Assembly: GCA_029202985.1 (NCBI GenBank)
Contig: CP119316.1
Coordinates: 1,550,001-1,614,000, forward strand
Direction of reading: 5' to 3'
DNA from: Candidatus Andeanibacterium colombiense
Lineage (GTDB): Bacteria > Pseudomonadota > Alphaproteobacteria > Sphingomonadales > Sphingomonadaceae
DNA: 64,000 nt
Within the stretch, counting starts at the first letter, position 1; every line of letters begins with the position of its first letter. Under the pieces are notes generated by a model. That model had not been told where the DNA came from and did no database searches. It saw only the letters and a program-made list of their open reading frames with translations. Both the position numbers and the translations under genes were made by a program. This document shows, piece by piece, positions 43,497 to 51,865 of this stretch.

Positions 43497-44672
43497 GTGG
43501 CCAGCACCGATATCGCGATTACCCCCGTCTCCGGCAAGAAGGATCTCGATGCCTTCGTCGATCTGCATTACCGCCTCAATCGCGACGATCCCAACTGGGT
43601 CCCCCCGCTGCGCGGCGAAGTGGTGGAACTGCTGACCCCGGGCAAGAACCCGTTCTTCGAACACGCGACGGTCCAACTGTTCCTCGCCCGCCGCGGAGAG
43701 CGAGTGGTCGGCCGCATCTCCGCCCATCTCGACCATCTCGCGCTCGCGATGTCGCCCGAGCAGGGCATGGGTCCCGGCACCGGCAACTGGGGCCTGCTCG
43801 ACGCGGAGGACGAGGAAGTCGCCCATGCGCTGATCGCCCGGGCCGAAGACTGGCTGCGCGAACAGGGCATGACCCGGGTGCTCGCGCCGATCAGCATGTC
43901 GATCTGGGAAGAGCCAGGCCTGCTGGTCAAGGGCCACGACCATCCGCCGGCGACGATGATGGGCCACGATCCGGCGCATTACCAGGCGTGGATCGAAAGC
44001 ATGCCCGGCTACACATTCGCGAAGAGCCTGAGGACCTACGACCTGGATGTCGAGCACGGCTTCCCGCCGCTGGTGAACAAGATCGTCGAGATGGGCGAGC
44101 GCAACCCGCGCATCACCATCCGACAGATCAAGAAGAAGGATCTGAAGGAAGAGGCCGCGCGGATCGTCCATATCCTGAACGATGCGTGGTCCGACAATTG
44201 GGGGTTCGTGCCCTTCACCGAGACCGAGATCCAGTATGCGGCGAAGAAGATGAGCCCGATCATGCGCGAGGACCTCAACATGTTCGCCGAGCTCGACGGC
44301 AAGCCGGTCGCCTTCATGCTGACCTTCCCCGACGTGAACGAAGTCATCCTGGACATCGGCAAGGGCAAGCGCGACGGCAGGCCTTCGATCCTCGGCTGGC
44401 TCAAGCTGCTGCTGTGGATCCGCAACCCGAAGCCGCGTTCCACCCGCGTGCCGCTGATGGGCGTGCTCAAGGAATATCATTCGACCCGCCTCGCCAGCCA
44501 GCTCGCCTTCATGCTGATCGAGCACATCCGCCGCGCCGCGGTCGGCCACTATGGCTCGAAGCGGGCCGAGATCGGCTGGATCCTCGACGACAACCAGGGG
44601 ATGAACGCGATCGCCGACGCGATCGGCAGCAAGATCAACAAGGATTACTGGATCTACGAAAAGGCGCTTTGA
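43497..44672 (+). CDS. GNAT-like N-acetyltransferase superfamily protein
   Basis: A 391-aa protein, roughly two GNAT-like halves. Visible blocks are FVDLHYRLNRDDPNWVPPLR, FFEHATVQLFLARRGERVVGRISAH, and the second-half segments WGFVPFTETEI and GKPVAFMLTFPDVNE. This architecture is common in alphaproteobacteria as an uncharacterised protein. The start could be the GTG at 43497 or a TTG at 43479; neither has a strong ribosome site. It diverges from the desaturase, and is followed by a strong terminator. Substrate unknown. Confidence 0.7.
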   Translation: MASTDIAITPVSGKKDLDAFVDLHYRLNRDDPNWVPPLRGEVVELLTPGKNPFFEHATVQLFLARRGERVVGRISAHLDHLALAMSPEQGMGPGTGNWGLLDAEDEEVAHALIARAEDWLREQGMTRVLAPISMSIWEEPGLLVKGHDHPPATMMGHDPAHYQAWIESMPGYTFAKSLRTYDLDVEHGFPPLVNKIVEMGERNPRITIRQIKKKDLKEEAARIVHILNDAWSDNWGFVPFTETEIQYAAKKMSPIMREDLNMFAELDGKPVAFMLTFPDVNEVILDIGKGKRDGRPSILGWLKLLLWIRNPKPRSTRVPLMGVLKEYHSTRLASQLAFMLIEHIRRAAVGHYGSKRAEIGWILDDNQGMNAIADAIGSKINKDYWIYEKAL

Positions 44673-44720
44673 GGCACCCGCCTCGCCCGTGCCGTCCCTC
44701 ACCCCGCGAAACGCCGAAAA

Positions 44721-44752
44721 AAAGGCCTCTGTCCATTCGGACAGAGGCCTTT
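44721..44752. terminator. Perfect 14-bp hairpin terminator
   Basis: AAAGGCCTCTGTCC (44721-44734) pairs with its exact complement at 44739-44752 around ATTC. A-rich and T-rich flanks on the two sides allow termination in either direction. Confidence 0.9.
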
Positions 44753-44926
44753 CGGGATCGTATCACCAGCCGCTTGGACGGGAGGGGGGTCTCGGCGGTG
44801 ACATAGAGGAAATGCACGTCCCCAAATCCGGTTCCCGGTTCAGGCACTGGCAATGCATTTTTTTCAAAAAGATTTTTACGCCCGGCAGGAACGCGCATAA
44901 ACGCGCATTCTGCCCGCGGATTCCCG

Positions 44927-44951
44927 GGAACCGGGAACCCGCGAATGTGTT
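44927..44951 (+). promoter_or_regulatory. EcfG-type promoter of phyR
   Basis: GGAAC at 44927-44931 and GTT at 44949-44951, spaced by 17 bases, 36 bp upstream of the phyR ATG. This is the general-stress sigma factor consensus. The same arrangement occurs before nepR. Confidence 0.7.
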
Positions 44952-44987
44952 CCACCTTCATGCGAAAACGCATCGGGAAGGGGTAAT

Positions 44988-45791
44988 ATGACTCTCGGTT
45001 CAAAGGTCGCCCAAGACCTTCCGTTCCTCCGCCGCTACGCGCGCGCCCTCAGCGGCTCGCAGCTGGCAGGGGACAATTACGTACGCGCCACGCTCGAGGC
45101 CGCGCTTGCCGACGATGGGCTCAAGGCCCAGTTCGAAGACGGGCGTGTCGGGCTCTATCGTGTGTTCAACCTGGTCTGGGCTTCGGCCCAGGCGCCGCGC
45201 GAGACCGAGATGGTCGCCGCCGGCATCGGTCTCGGCGAAAACGACGCGCCCGAGGATCAGTTGCAGAAGATCACGCCGCTGAGCCGCCAGGCGCTGCTGC
45301 TGACCACGCTGGAGGAATTCACCTCGGCCGATGCGGCCGAAATCCTCGGTCTCGAGCCTGACGATATCGACACGCTGGTGCGCCAGGCGATCGAGGAAAT
45401 CGAGCGCGAGAATGCCGCCAATGTGCTGATCATCGAGGACGAGCCCTTGATCTCGATGCAGCTCGAGGAACTGGTCCGCTCGCTCGGCCACGACGTCTGC
45501 GGCACCGCGGCCACCCGCACCCAGGCCCAGGAAATCGTCGCCAGGGAAATGCCGAGCCTGGTCCTCGCCGACATCCAGCTCGCCGACGGCAGCTCGGGCC
45601 TCGACGCGGTGGACGACATCCTCTCGCTCGGCGAAGTGCCGGTGATCTTCATCACCGCCTATCCAGAGCGGCTGCTGACCGGCCACACTCTGGAGCCGAC
45701 CTATCTGGTGACCAAGCCGTTCCGCGAAGCAAGCGTGCGCGCAGCGATCAGCCAGGCGCTGTTCTTCGACAGCAAGTCCTCGGCCGAATAG
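44988..45791 (+). CDS. phyR: General stress response anti-anti-sigma factor PhyR
   Basis: A 267-aa response regulator with an N-terminal EcfG sigma-like domain (residues ~8-135: SKVAQDLPFLRRYARALSGS; FTSADAAEILGLEPDDIDTL) and a C-terminal receiver. The receiver has acidic IIEDEP, the phospho-accepting Asp195 in LVLADIQLADG, and Lys in LVTKPFREAS. When phosphorylated, PhyR binds NepR through its sigma-like domain and releases EcfG. An EcfG promoter precedes it and a terminator follows. The kinase, nepR and ecfG are next. Confidence 0.93.
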   Translation: MTLGSKVAQDLPFLRRYARALSGSQLAGDNYVRATLEAALADDGLKAQFEDGRVGLYRVFNLVWASAQAPRETEMVAAGIGLGENDAPEDQLQKITPLSRQALLLTTLEEFTSADAAEILGLEPDDIDTLVRQAIEEIERENAANVLIIEDEPLISMQLEELVRSLGHDVCGTAATRTQAQEIVAREMPSLVLADIQLADGSSGLDAVDDILSLGEVPVIFITAYPERLLTGHTLEPTYLVTKPFREASVRAAISQALFFDSKSSAE

Positions 45792-45810
45792 GCCCGACGC
45801 GAAAAACAGG

Positions 45811-45843
45811 AAGCCGCCGCGCATCCCATGGTGCCGGCGGCTT
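45811..45843. terminator. Terminator between convergent phyR and kinase genes
   Basis: Stem AAGCCGCCG (45811-45819) with its complement at 45835-45843, followed by TTTT on the plus strand. It ends phyR transcription and may also serve the convergent kinase gene. Confidence 0.8.
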
Positions 45844-45888
45844 TTTGACGTCTTGACGCCCGGTTGAAGCCCTCGCCGAGCGGCGCGC

Positions 45889-47538
45889 TCAGCGGCGTCG
45901 GATCTCGAACGGCTGGGCCGCGCGCACCGGAACGGTCAGCCGGCAGGTCACGCCTTCGGGGTCGAACCGCAATTCCACCGGATGCTTCAGCTCGTGGGCG
46001 ACGATCTTCTCGATCAAATCGGTGCCGAAGCCGCGTCCACGCTCGGCCGGCACGGGCGGGCCGCCGCGCTCGACCCATTGCAGCCGCGCGCGCTCGGGCC
46101 CGTCGAGCTGCCAGTCGATCGCCAGCCGCCCGCCCGGATCGCTCAGCGCGCCATATTTGGCGGCGTTGGTCGCCAGTTCGTGGATCGCGAGGCCGAGCGA
46201 CAGCGCATCGTTGGGGGCGAGGTCGATGTTCGGCCCGCTGAGTTCGATCGATGGCCCCAGCTCGCGCGAATAGGGTGCCAGCTCCGCCTCGATCACCGCG
46301 CGCACCGGCGTCTTGCCCCACTCCGAACGGGTGAGCAGATCGTGCGTGGCCGAAAGCGCGCGGATCCGCCCTTCGAGTCCTTCGGCGAAACTGTCCAGAT
46401 CGGTCGCCCGGCGGCGGGTAAGCGCGACGATCGACAACACGTTGGCGAGCGTATTCTTGACCCGGTGATTCAGTTCGCGGGTGAGCGAATCGCGGATCGC
46501 GTTCTGCTGTTCGAACCACAGCAGCCGCGTTCCGTCCTCGGTCGCCTGCCTGGTCAGCATCCGCACCAGCAGCGCCAGCAGGCTCGCGACCATCAACCCG
46601 AACAGCAGCGTCGTCATCGCCAGCGGCGACAGCAGGCCCTGCTCCGCGCTGGTGACCTGCAGTGTCCAGTGGTGATCGGCGATGACCACATCCTCGCTCG
46701 CGGTCAGGCCCTCGGCATGGCCTGGGTCGATCTCGGCCATCAGCCGGCCCTTGCCCGGGACCTGGTCGTAAAGCCGGATGCCGAGCTCGCCGCGCGCGGC
46801 GATCAGCAGCGCGGAGGAGAGGAAATCGCGCGCGTTGAACGCCGAATAGACGAAACCGCGCAGACGCGCGCCGCCCGGCACGGTTTCGAATACCGGCATG
46901 AAGATCACGAATCCGGAATCGCCGGACTGCTCCTCGCGCTGGAGGGTGATCATCCCGCTGGCGCTGGGCCGCGCGGTCCGCTCGGCCTCGATCATTGCTT
47001 CGCGCAGCACCGGATCGGAATACATGTTGTAGCCGAGCGCGGTCCGGTTCTGCTGGTTGTCGGGTTCGAGATAAGTGACCGGCACCGCATAGGGTTCGCC
47101 GCGCGCAATCGCCGGGCGCAGCTGGACGCCTTGCCCGTATTCGGCGCCGACCTGCGCGTCGAACGCCGGGATGCCGGCGGCATCGACCCGCTGGGCCCAT
47201 CCGATCCCGTTCGCGCCGCGGAAATCGGCATCGAGCCGCAACTCGCTGACAAAGCGGCGAAAATGCGTTGCGGGCGACTGTTCGAGGGTGGCGAACAGCG
47301 CCGCCCCCGCACGCAAATAGGAGGAATTGGCATTGGCCCGGCGCTCCAGCGCGGAAGCGATCGCGCCCGCGCGCTCGCGCAGCTGGGTCAGCTCGCTGCG
47401 CTGCTCGACCCGCTCCAGCGCGTAGCAGGCAAGCAGGGTCACCGCCATCACCAGGGCGAAGATCGCACCGGGCAGCGCGCGCGGATAGACCGTCAGCCAA
47501 CGGCGTGCCTTGTTTCTTGGGATAATCAGCCTGTGCAA
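45889..47538 (-). CDS. CHASE-domain sensor histidine kinase (HWE/HisKA_2 type), PhyK/PhyP-like
   Basis: A 549-aa membrane sensor. One N-terminal helix (LPGAIFALVMAVTLLACYAL), a periplasmic CHASE domain (about 75-310), a second helix (LAMTTLLFGLMVASLLALLV), then a HisKA_2/HWE-type kinase core with the phospho-accepting His358 in ELNHRVKNTLANV and the ATPase motifs ALSLGLAIHELATNAAKYGA and GRGFGTDLIEKI. Position between phyR and nepR-ecfG suggests it phosphorylates or dephosphorylates PhyR, as PhyK or PhyP do. The start is a TTG; other starts are possible. Confidence 0.82.
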   Translation of the reverse strand: MHRLIIPRNKARRWLTVYPRALPGAIFALVMAVTLLACYALERVEQRSELTQLRERAGAIASALERRANANSSYLRAGAALFATLEQSPATHFRRFVSELRLDADFRGANGIGWAQRVDAAGIPAFDAQVGAEYGQGVQLRPAIARGEPYAVPVTYLEPDNQQNRTALGYNMYSDPVLREAMIEAERTARPSASGMITLQREEQSGDSGFVIFMPVFETVPGGARLRGFVYSAFNARDFLSSALLIAARGELGIRLYDQVPGKGRLMAEIDPGHAEGLTASEDVVIADHHWTLQVTSAEQGLLSPLAMTTLLFGLMVASLLALLVRMLTRQATEDGTRLLWFEQQNAIRDSLTRELNHRVKNTLANVLSIVALTRRRATDLDSFAEGLEGRIRALSATHDLLTRSEWGKTPVRAVIEAELAPYSRELGPSIELSGPNIDLAPNDALSLGLAIHELATNAAKYGALSDPGGRLAIDWQLDGPERARLQWVERGGPPVPAERGRGFGTDLIEKIVAHELKHPVELRFDPEGVTCRLTVPVRAAQPFEIRRR

Positions 47539-47654
47539 GCGGAACCCGCCCCCTTTATCGTTCCCCCCGGACGGACGGCCGCCGCTTTTTGGCGGCGGGC
47601 GGGAGCCGTTGCAACTCCCCCACGGGCCAAATCGTTCGGGACGCCATGTGTTCG

Positions 47655-47679
47655 GGAACTATGTGCGGGGGTTTTCGTT
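47655..47679 (+). promoter_or_regulatory. EcfG-type promoter of nepR-ecfG
   Basis: GGAAC at 47655-47659 and GTT at 47677-47679, with a 17-base spacer, 41 bp before the nepR start. Identical element and spacing to the phyR promoter, so EcfG should activate its own operon. Confidence 0.75.
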
Positions 47680-47720
47680 CCAAAAAGTGCCCGCTAGAGA
47701 AGGCTTTGAGAAGTTAACCC

Positions 47721-47915
47721 GTGAGTATTGATTGTCTGATGGCTGAAGCGAACGATGACCGGCGCACTCCGCCCGCGAAAACCGATGGCGGTAGGCCGAC
47801 CGATCGTCCCGAATGGGCCAAGGGGCTCAAGCGGCTCTACGACGACGTCGTGGAGGAACCGCTGCCGGATGCTTTCAAGGATTTGCTGTCACGGCTGGAC
47901 GACAGCCAGTCATGA
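47721..47915 (+). CDS. nepR: Anti-sigma factor NepR
   Basis: A 64-aa protein that sequesters EcfG and is itself bound by phosphorylated PhyR. The core GLKRLYDDVVEEPLPDAFKD matches the NepR helices. A GTG start at 47721 is used; an ATG at 47739 is also possible and would give 58 aa. Its stop overlaps the ecfG ATG (ATGA). Confidence 0.9.
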   Translation: MSIDCLMAEANDDRRTPPAKTDGGRPTDRPEWAKGLKRLYDDVVEEPLPDAFKDLLSRLDDSQS

Positions 47916-48553
47916 GTTCTCCCACCAAGGAAACCTCCGCCGGCGAAAAACCGGCCGGTGACAAGCCGCGCGGCAGCTCCAGCGAGTTCAAACGCGAACT
48001 GACGGGCGTGATCCCGCATTTGCGCGCCTTCGCCCGCGGGTTGTGCGGCCGCGCCGACATGGCGGACGATCTGGTGCAGGAAGCGTTGCTGAAGGCCTGG
48101 GCCGCGCGCGAGCGGTTCGAACCGGGTACTTCGATGCGCGCCTGGACCTTCGTGATCCTGCGCAACGCCTATCTCACCGACATGCGCCGTGCGCGCTTCC
48201 GCGGCGATTACGATGAGACGGTGGCCGAACGCATCCTCGTCGCTCCGGCGGATCAGGAAGAGCCGGTGCACCTCGGTGACCTTCACCGCGCGTTGCTGAC
48301 CCTGCCCGAAGAGCGCCGCGAAGCGCTGCTGCTGGTCGGCGCTGGCGGCTTTTCCTACGAAGAGGCGGCCCAGATCTGCGGCTGCGCGGTCGGCACGATC
48401 AAGAGCCGGGTCGGCCGTGCGCGCGCCGCGCTCGCCAGCATGATCGAGGAAGGGCGTGTGCCCCAGCGCGCCAGCGGCGATGCCGAAGCGCATCGCGCGA
48501 TCCTGCGGGAACTCGACGCCGCGGCCAACGCGACGTTGCATCCGGACAAGTAG
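47912..48553 (+). CDS. ecfG: ECF sigma factor EcfG (general stress response)
   Basis: A 213-aa ECF sigma factor with region 2 (LTGVIPHLRAFARGLCGRAD; DDLVQEALLKAWAARERFEP) and region 4 (ALLTLPEERREALLLVGAGG; SYEEAAQICGCAVGTIKSRV). It lacks other domains, as usual for the ECF15 group. The ~30-residue charged N-terminal extension precedes region 2. Translation is coupled to nepR. It should recognise the GGAAC-N17-GTT promoters before phyR and nepR. Confidence 0.92.
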   Translation: MSSPTKETSAGEKPAGDKPRGSSSEFKRELTGVIPHLRAFARGLCGRADMADDLVQEALLKAWAARERFEPGTSMRAWTFVILRNAYLTDMRRARFRGDYDETVAERILVAPADQEEPVHLGDLHRALLTLPEERREALLLVGAGGFSYEEAAQICGCAVGTIKSRVGRARAALASMIEEGRVPQRASGDAEAHRAILRELDAAANATLHPDK

Positions 48554-48646
48554 CAGCGGATGAGTGGTGGGCTTCTGACCCGCCCGCCTTGATCGCGCCG
48601 CAAACCCGCGCCAAACGGGAGCATAGCCCGCCGGAGAGGCACAGGA

Positions 48647-49840
48647 ATGGTCACGAGAACCAGGAAGCCCGCTGAGGAGCCCGCAAGTCCGCCGCTTCCC
48701 GCGCATGCCGGCGCGCCGCGCGCCCGCACGCTGGCCTTCGCCGCGCAGGAGTTGCGGCTGATCTCGGCGCTGGTGCTGCTGCTCGCGACCGGCCTGTTCC
48801 TCGCGCTGCCTTTCGTGCTCTCGATCGGGTCGGTGGTGTTCCTGCCGCTGGTGTCCGCGATCATCCTGACCATCGTGCTGTCGCCGCTGGCCGACCGGCT
48901 GGCTTCGCTCGGCGTGCCCAACATCCTCGCCTCGTTCCTCACCATGGTGCTGTTCTTCGCCGGTCTGCTCGCGGCGCTGGTGACGATCCTGAGCCCGGCG
49001 GTCGATCTGTTCGACCAGGTGCCGGCGATGATCGCGCGCGTCGGCGAACGTTTCACCGAACTGCGCGGCAGCCTGGTGTGGATCGACCGGCTGAACGAGC
49101 AGCTCACCCAGCTGGCCGGGAAGACCGAGGGGCAGAAGGTGGTGCTCGCGGGCCCTTCGTTCCTCGAGGAGGTGGCGGTCGCCACTCCCAGTGTGGTGCT
49201 GGAAGTGCTGCTGACGCTGCTGATGGCGTTCTTCATGATCGAGGCGCGGGTGCGGATGCGCAACCGGCTGCTGCTGCATCATGCGTCGTTCTCGACCAGC
49301 ATCAAGGCCGCGCGGGTAATGCACGACGTGCAGGACCGGGTCGCGAAATACATCATCACGGTCACGCTGATCAACGCCGGGGTCGGGCTGGTGGTGGCCC
49401 TGGGCGCCTGGCTGCTGGGGCTCAACGCCCCGATCATGTGGGGCGGGCTCGCCGCGTTGCTGAATTTCCTGCCCTATGTCGGCCCGATGACGATGATCGC
49501 GATCCTCGGCCTGTTCGGGCTCGGCACCGCCGACACGATCCCGCTCGGCCTGGTCCCCGCGCTGTGCTTCCTCGGGCTGCACGCGGTCGAATCCAACGTG
49601 ATCACCCCGGCAATCCTCGGCGCGCGCTTCACGATGAACCCGGTGCTGATCCTGCTCGCGCTGAGCTATTTCTCATGGATTTGGGGCGTGCCGGGGGCGC
49701 TGCTGTCGGTCCCGATCCTATTGACGATCACCGCGGTGGTCGATCACCTCGGCCATCCCAATCTGCTCGGCTTCCTGTTCGGGGAGCCCCTGTTTCCCAG
49801 CGAAGCGCTGGAAGGGCCCCCCGAGGAAACGCCCGCCTAG
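48647..49840 (+). CDS. AI-2E family transporter
   Basis: A 397-aa membrane protein with eight or so hydrophobic segments and the family motifs LPLVSAIILTIVLSPLADRL, NAPIMWGGLAALLNFLPYVG and ESNVITPAILGARFTMNPV. The family is broad (some members are Na+/H+ antiporters), so quorum-signal export should not be assumed. The gene is convergent with sodB and overlaps it by 4 bases. Confidence 0.88.
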   Translation: MVTRTRKPAEEPASPPLPAHAGAPRARTLAFAAQELRLISALVLLLATGLFLALPFVLSIGSVVFLPLVSAIILTIVLSPLADRLASLGVPNILASFLTMVLFFAGLLAALVTILSPAVDLFDQVPAMIARVGERFTELRGSLVWIDRLNEQLTQLAGKTEGQKVVLAGPSFLEEVAVATPSVVLEVLLTLLMAFFMIEARVRMRNRLLLHHASFSTSIKAARVMHDVQDRVAKYIITVTLINAGVGLVVALGAWLLGLNAPIMWGGLAALLNFLPYVGPMTMIAILGLFGLGTADTIPLGLVPALCFLGLHAVESNVITPAILGARFTMNPVLILLALSYFSWIWGVPGALLSVPILLTITAVVDHLGHPNLLGFLFGEPLFPSEALEGPPEETPA

Positions 49841-50451
49841 GCCTGCGGCGGATATTTCCACGCGGTGCCGCGAGCGAGGTTCTCGGCCGCGAAGTCCCAG
49901 TTCAGCAATTCGATCGCCGCCGCGAGGTGCTTCGGCCGGTCGTTGCGGTAGTCGATGTAATAGGCATGTTCCCACACATCGAGCAGCAGCAGCGGGTTCA
50001 TCTCGCCATCGGCCAGCGTCTCCGCGTCGTGGGTTTCCTTGATGAACAATTCGCCCTGGTGCTCGGCCAGCCAGACCCAGCCCGATGCGAAGTGGCCGGC
50101 GCCGGCGGCGGCGAATTTCGTCTTGAATTCGTCGAGCGAACCGAAGCTGCTGTCGATCAGCGTGGCGAGATCGCCGGACGGCGCGCTGGCCTGCGGGGTG
50201 AGCGAGTTCCAGTAGAAACCGTGGTTCCAGGTCTGCGCCGAGTTGTTGAACAGGCCCTTGTCCTTGCCGCGCGAATCGGAAATCACCGCTTCAAGGTCGG
50301 CGTCGGCCAGCGCGGTGCCGGCGATCGCGGCGTTGGTCTTGTCGACATAGGCCTTGTGGTGCTTGCCGTGGTGGAAGGATAGCGTCTCGCCCGAGATCGT
50401 CGGGGCGAGTGCATCCTCCGCATAGGGCAGGTCGATCAGTTCAAAAGGCAT
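49837..50451 (-). CDS. sodB: Superoxide dismutase (Fe type)
   Basis: Cytoplasmic superoxide dismutase of 204 aa. Metal ligand regions are FHHGKHHKAYVDK, QTWNHGFYW and DVWEHAYYIDYRN, and AGAGHFASGWVWL is present. The mixture of residues near the metal fits the Fe-dependent group of alphaproteobacteria. GGAG precedes the ATG at 50451. Its start is close to the end of the upstream transporter gene, with a hairpin in between. Confidence 0.92.
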   Translation of the reverse strand: MPFELIDLPYAEDALAPTISGETLSFHHGKHHKAYVDKTNAAIAGTALADADLEAVISDSRGKDKGLFNNSAQTWNHGFYWNSLTPQASAPSGDLATLIDSSFGSLDEFKTKFAAAGAGHFASGWVWLAEHQGELFIKETHDAETLADGEMNPLLLLDVWEHAYYIDYRNDRPKHLAAAIELLNWDFAAENLARGTAWKYPPQA

Positions 50452-50474
50452 GAAACTTCTCCGTTGGGGGGGGA

Positions 50475-50493
50475 TTTGGGTCACGGACCCAAA
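50475..50493 (-). terminator. Small hairpin between symporter gene and sodB
   Basis: An 8-bp perfect stem, TTTGGGTC (50475-50482) and its complement (50486-50493), with 3-base loop ACG. It lies 37 bp past the symporter stop and 24 bp before the sodB start, so it may end symporter transcription or shape the sodB leader. Confidence 0.45.
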
Positions 50494-50530
50494 CGCGTGT
50501 CCCCTAACGCGGGTTGCGCGGTTTGTCGGA

Positions 50531-51778
50531 TCAATCTTTGGATCGGGCCTGATCGACCGAGGCGGTCAGTGCCACGTCCATCGTGACATTGCCGACGGTG
50601 CGCATGATGTCGGGCAGCATCTCGACCGCGACCAGCAGCGCCAGCGGCCCGATCGGCACCCCCATCGCCAGCGCGATCGGGCCGATCGACGCGACGAAGC
50701 TGACCGTCCCGGGCAGGCTGACCGAGCCGAGCGTGGTGATCAGCGCGACCGCCGCCCCGGCGAGGATTGTCAGCGGGGTCAGCTCCACCCCGGTCAGCTT
50801 CGCGACGTAGATCGCGACCGCAAGGTTCATCGCCGGGCTGGTCGCGCGGAAAATCGCGACCGCGAGCGGCAGCACGAAATCGGCGCTGGCCTCGCGGATT
50901 CCGAGCTGGCGGCACGAGGCAAGCATCGCCGGCAGGCTCGCGAGCGAACTCTGGGTCGAGAACGCCACCGCCTGTGCCGGCAGCACCGCCCGCGCAAACG
51001 CGCCGGGGCTCTTGCGCCCGAGCAGCACCCCGACCGGATAGGCCGCGAGCAGCACGAGGAAACCGAGGCTCGCGACCACGAGGATATAGTGCCCGAGCGC
51101 GAGGAACGCCCCGCCCCCGGCCCGTGCCGCGACGCCGATCGCCAGCGCGAACACGCCGAGCGGCGCCAGCCACAGCACCCAGCCGATGATCGTCAGCATC
51201 GCATTGCCGAGCGCGGCGAAGAACCCGCTCATCACCGCGCGCTGGCCCTCCGGCAGCCGCGCCACCGCCACGCCGAACAGAGCGAAGAACACCACCAGCG
51301 GCAGCATCGCGTTCTCCGCCGCCGCCGCGACCATGTTCGGCGCGACCAGCGAGAGCACGAAATCGGCGATGCCCGGCACCTCCTGCGGCTGGACCGAAAT
51401 CTCCAGCGCCTGCCCGGCCGCGGCCGGAATCGGAAACAGATCGAGCAGCAGCGGCGTCAGCACCGCCGCGAGCGCGGTCCCGGCGGCAAGCACCGCGACG
51501 ATCGCCAGCAGCGTGCGCCGCGCCATCGCCCCCGCGCGCGCGGTTTCGGCCATGCGCGCGATCCCGGTGACCAGCAGCGCCGCGACCAGCGGGACGATCG
51601 TCATCTGCAATGCGTGGAGCCACAGCGTACCGAGCGTCTCGGTCACCGCGAGTACCGGGCCGGCAGCCGCGGTCCCGCCCAGCAGCAGGCCGAGCACCAG
51701 CCCGGCGGCGAGGCCGGCGAAGGTCAGCCCGGTCGGCAGGCTGAGCGGTTCGAACATTTCGCCAGTGCCGGATGCCAT
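50531..51778 (-). CDS. Dicarboxylate/amino acid:cation symporter (DAACS family)
   Basis: A 415-aa secondary transporter with about eight helices and two reentrant hairpins. Characteristic blocks are LHALQMTIVPLVAALLVTGI, AQAVAFSTQSSLASLPAMLA (serine-rich hairpin), ATSPAMNLAVAIYVAKLTGV and TTLGSVSLPGTVSFVASI. The start ATG at 51778 is preceded by GAGGGG. It is divergent from glmM with 87 bp between. Substrate could be a C4-dicarboxylate or amino acid. Confidence 0.88.
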   Translation of the reverse strand: MASGTGEMFEPLSLPTGLTFAGLAAGLVLGLLLGGTAAAGPVLAVTETLGTLWLHALQMTIVPLVAALLVTGIARMAETARAGAMARRTLLAIVAVLAAGTALAAVLTPLLLDLFPIPAAAGQALEISVQPQEVPGIADFVLSLVAPNMVAAAAENAMLPLVVFFALFGVAVARLPEGQRAVMSGFFAALGNAMLTIIGWVLWLAPLGVFALAIGVAARAGGGAFLALGHYILVVASLGFLVLLAAYPVGVLLGRKSPGAFARAVLPAQAVAFSTQSSLASLPAMLASCRQLGIREASADFVLPLAVAIFRATSPAMNLAVAIYVAKLTGVELTPLTILAGAAVALITTLGSVSLPGTVSFVASIGPIALAMGVPIGPLALLVAVEMLPDIMRTVGNVTMDVALTASVDQARSKD

Positions 51779-51865
51779 GCTCAACCCCTCTTGCCTTGGG
51801 GGACCATAGCGGCGCAAAGCGCGATGACAATTCGAGAGGTTCCGGCCAGAGTTTTGGGAGGCCCG

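Noticed and set aside
42264..44702. 812-codon minus-strand frame as one fused protein
   Set aside because: Only the part up to 43358 is protein-like (desaturase). The upstream half is antisense to the acetyltransferase-like gene.
47541..47562. EcfG promoter next to the kinase gene start
   Set aside because: GGAAC and GTT are present but the spacer is 14 bases, against 17 in the two convincing promoters.
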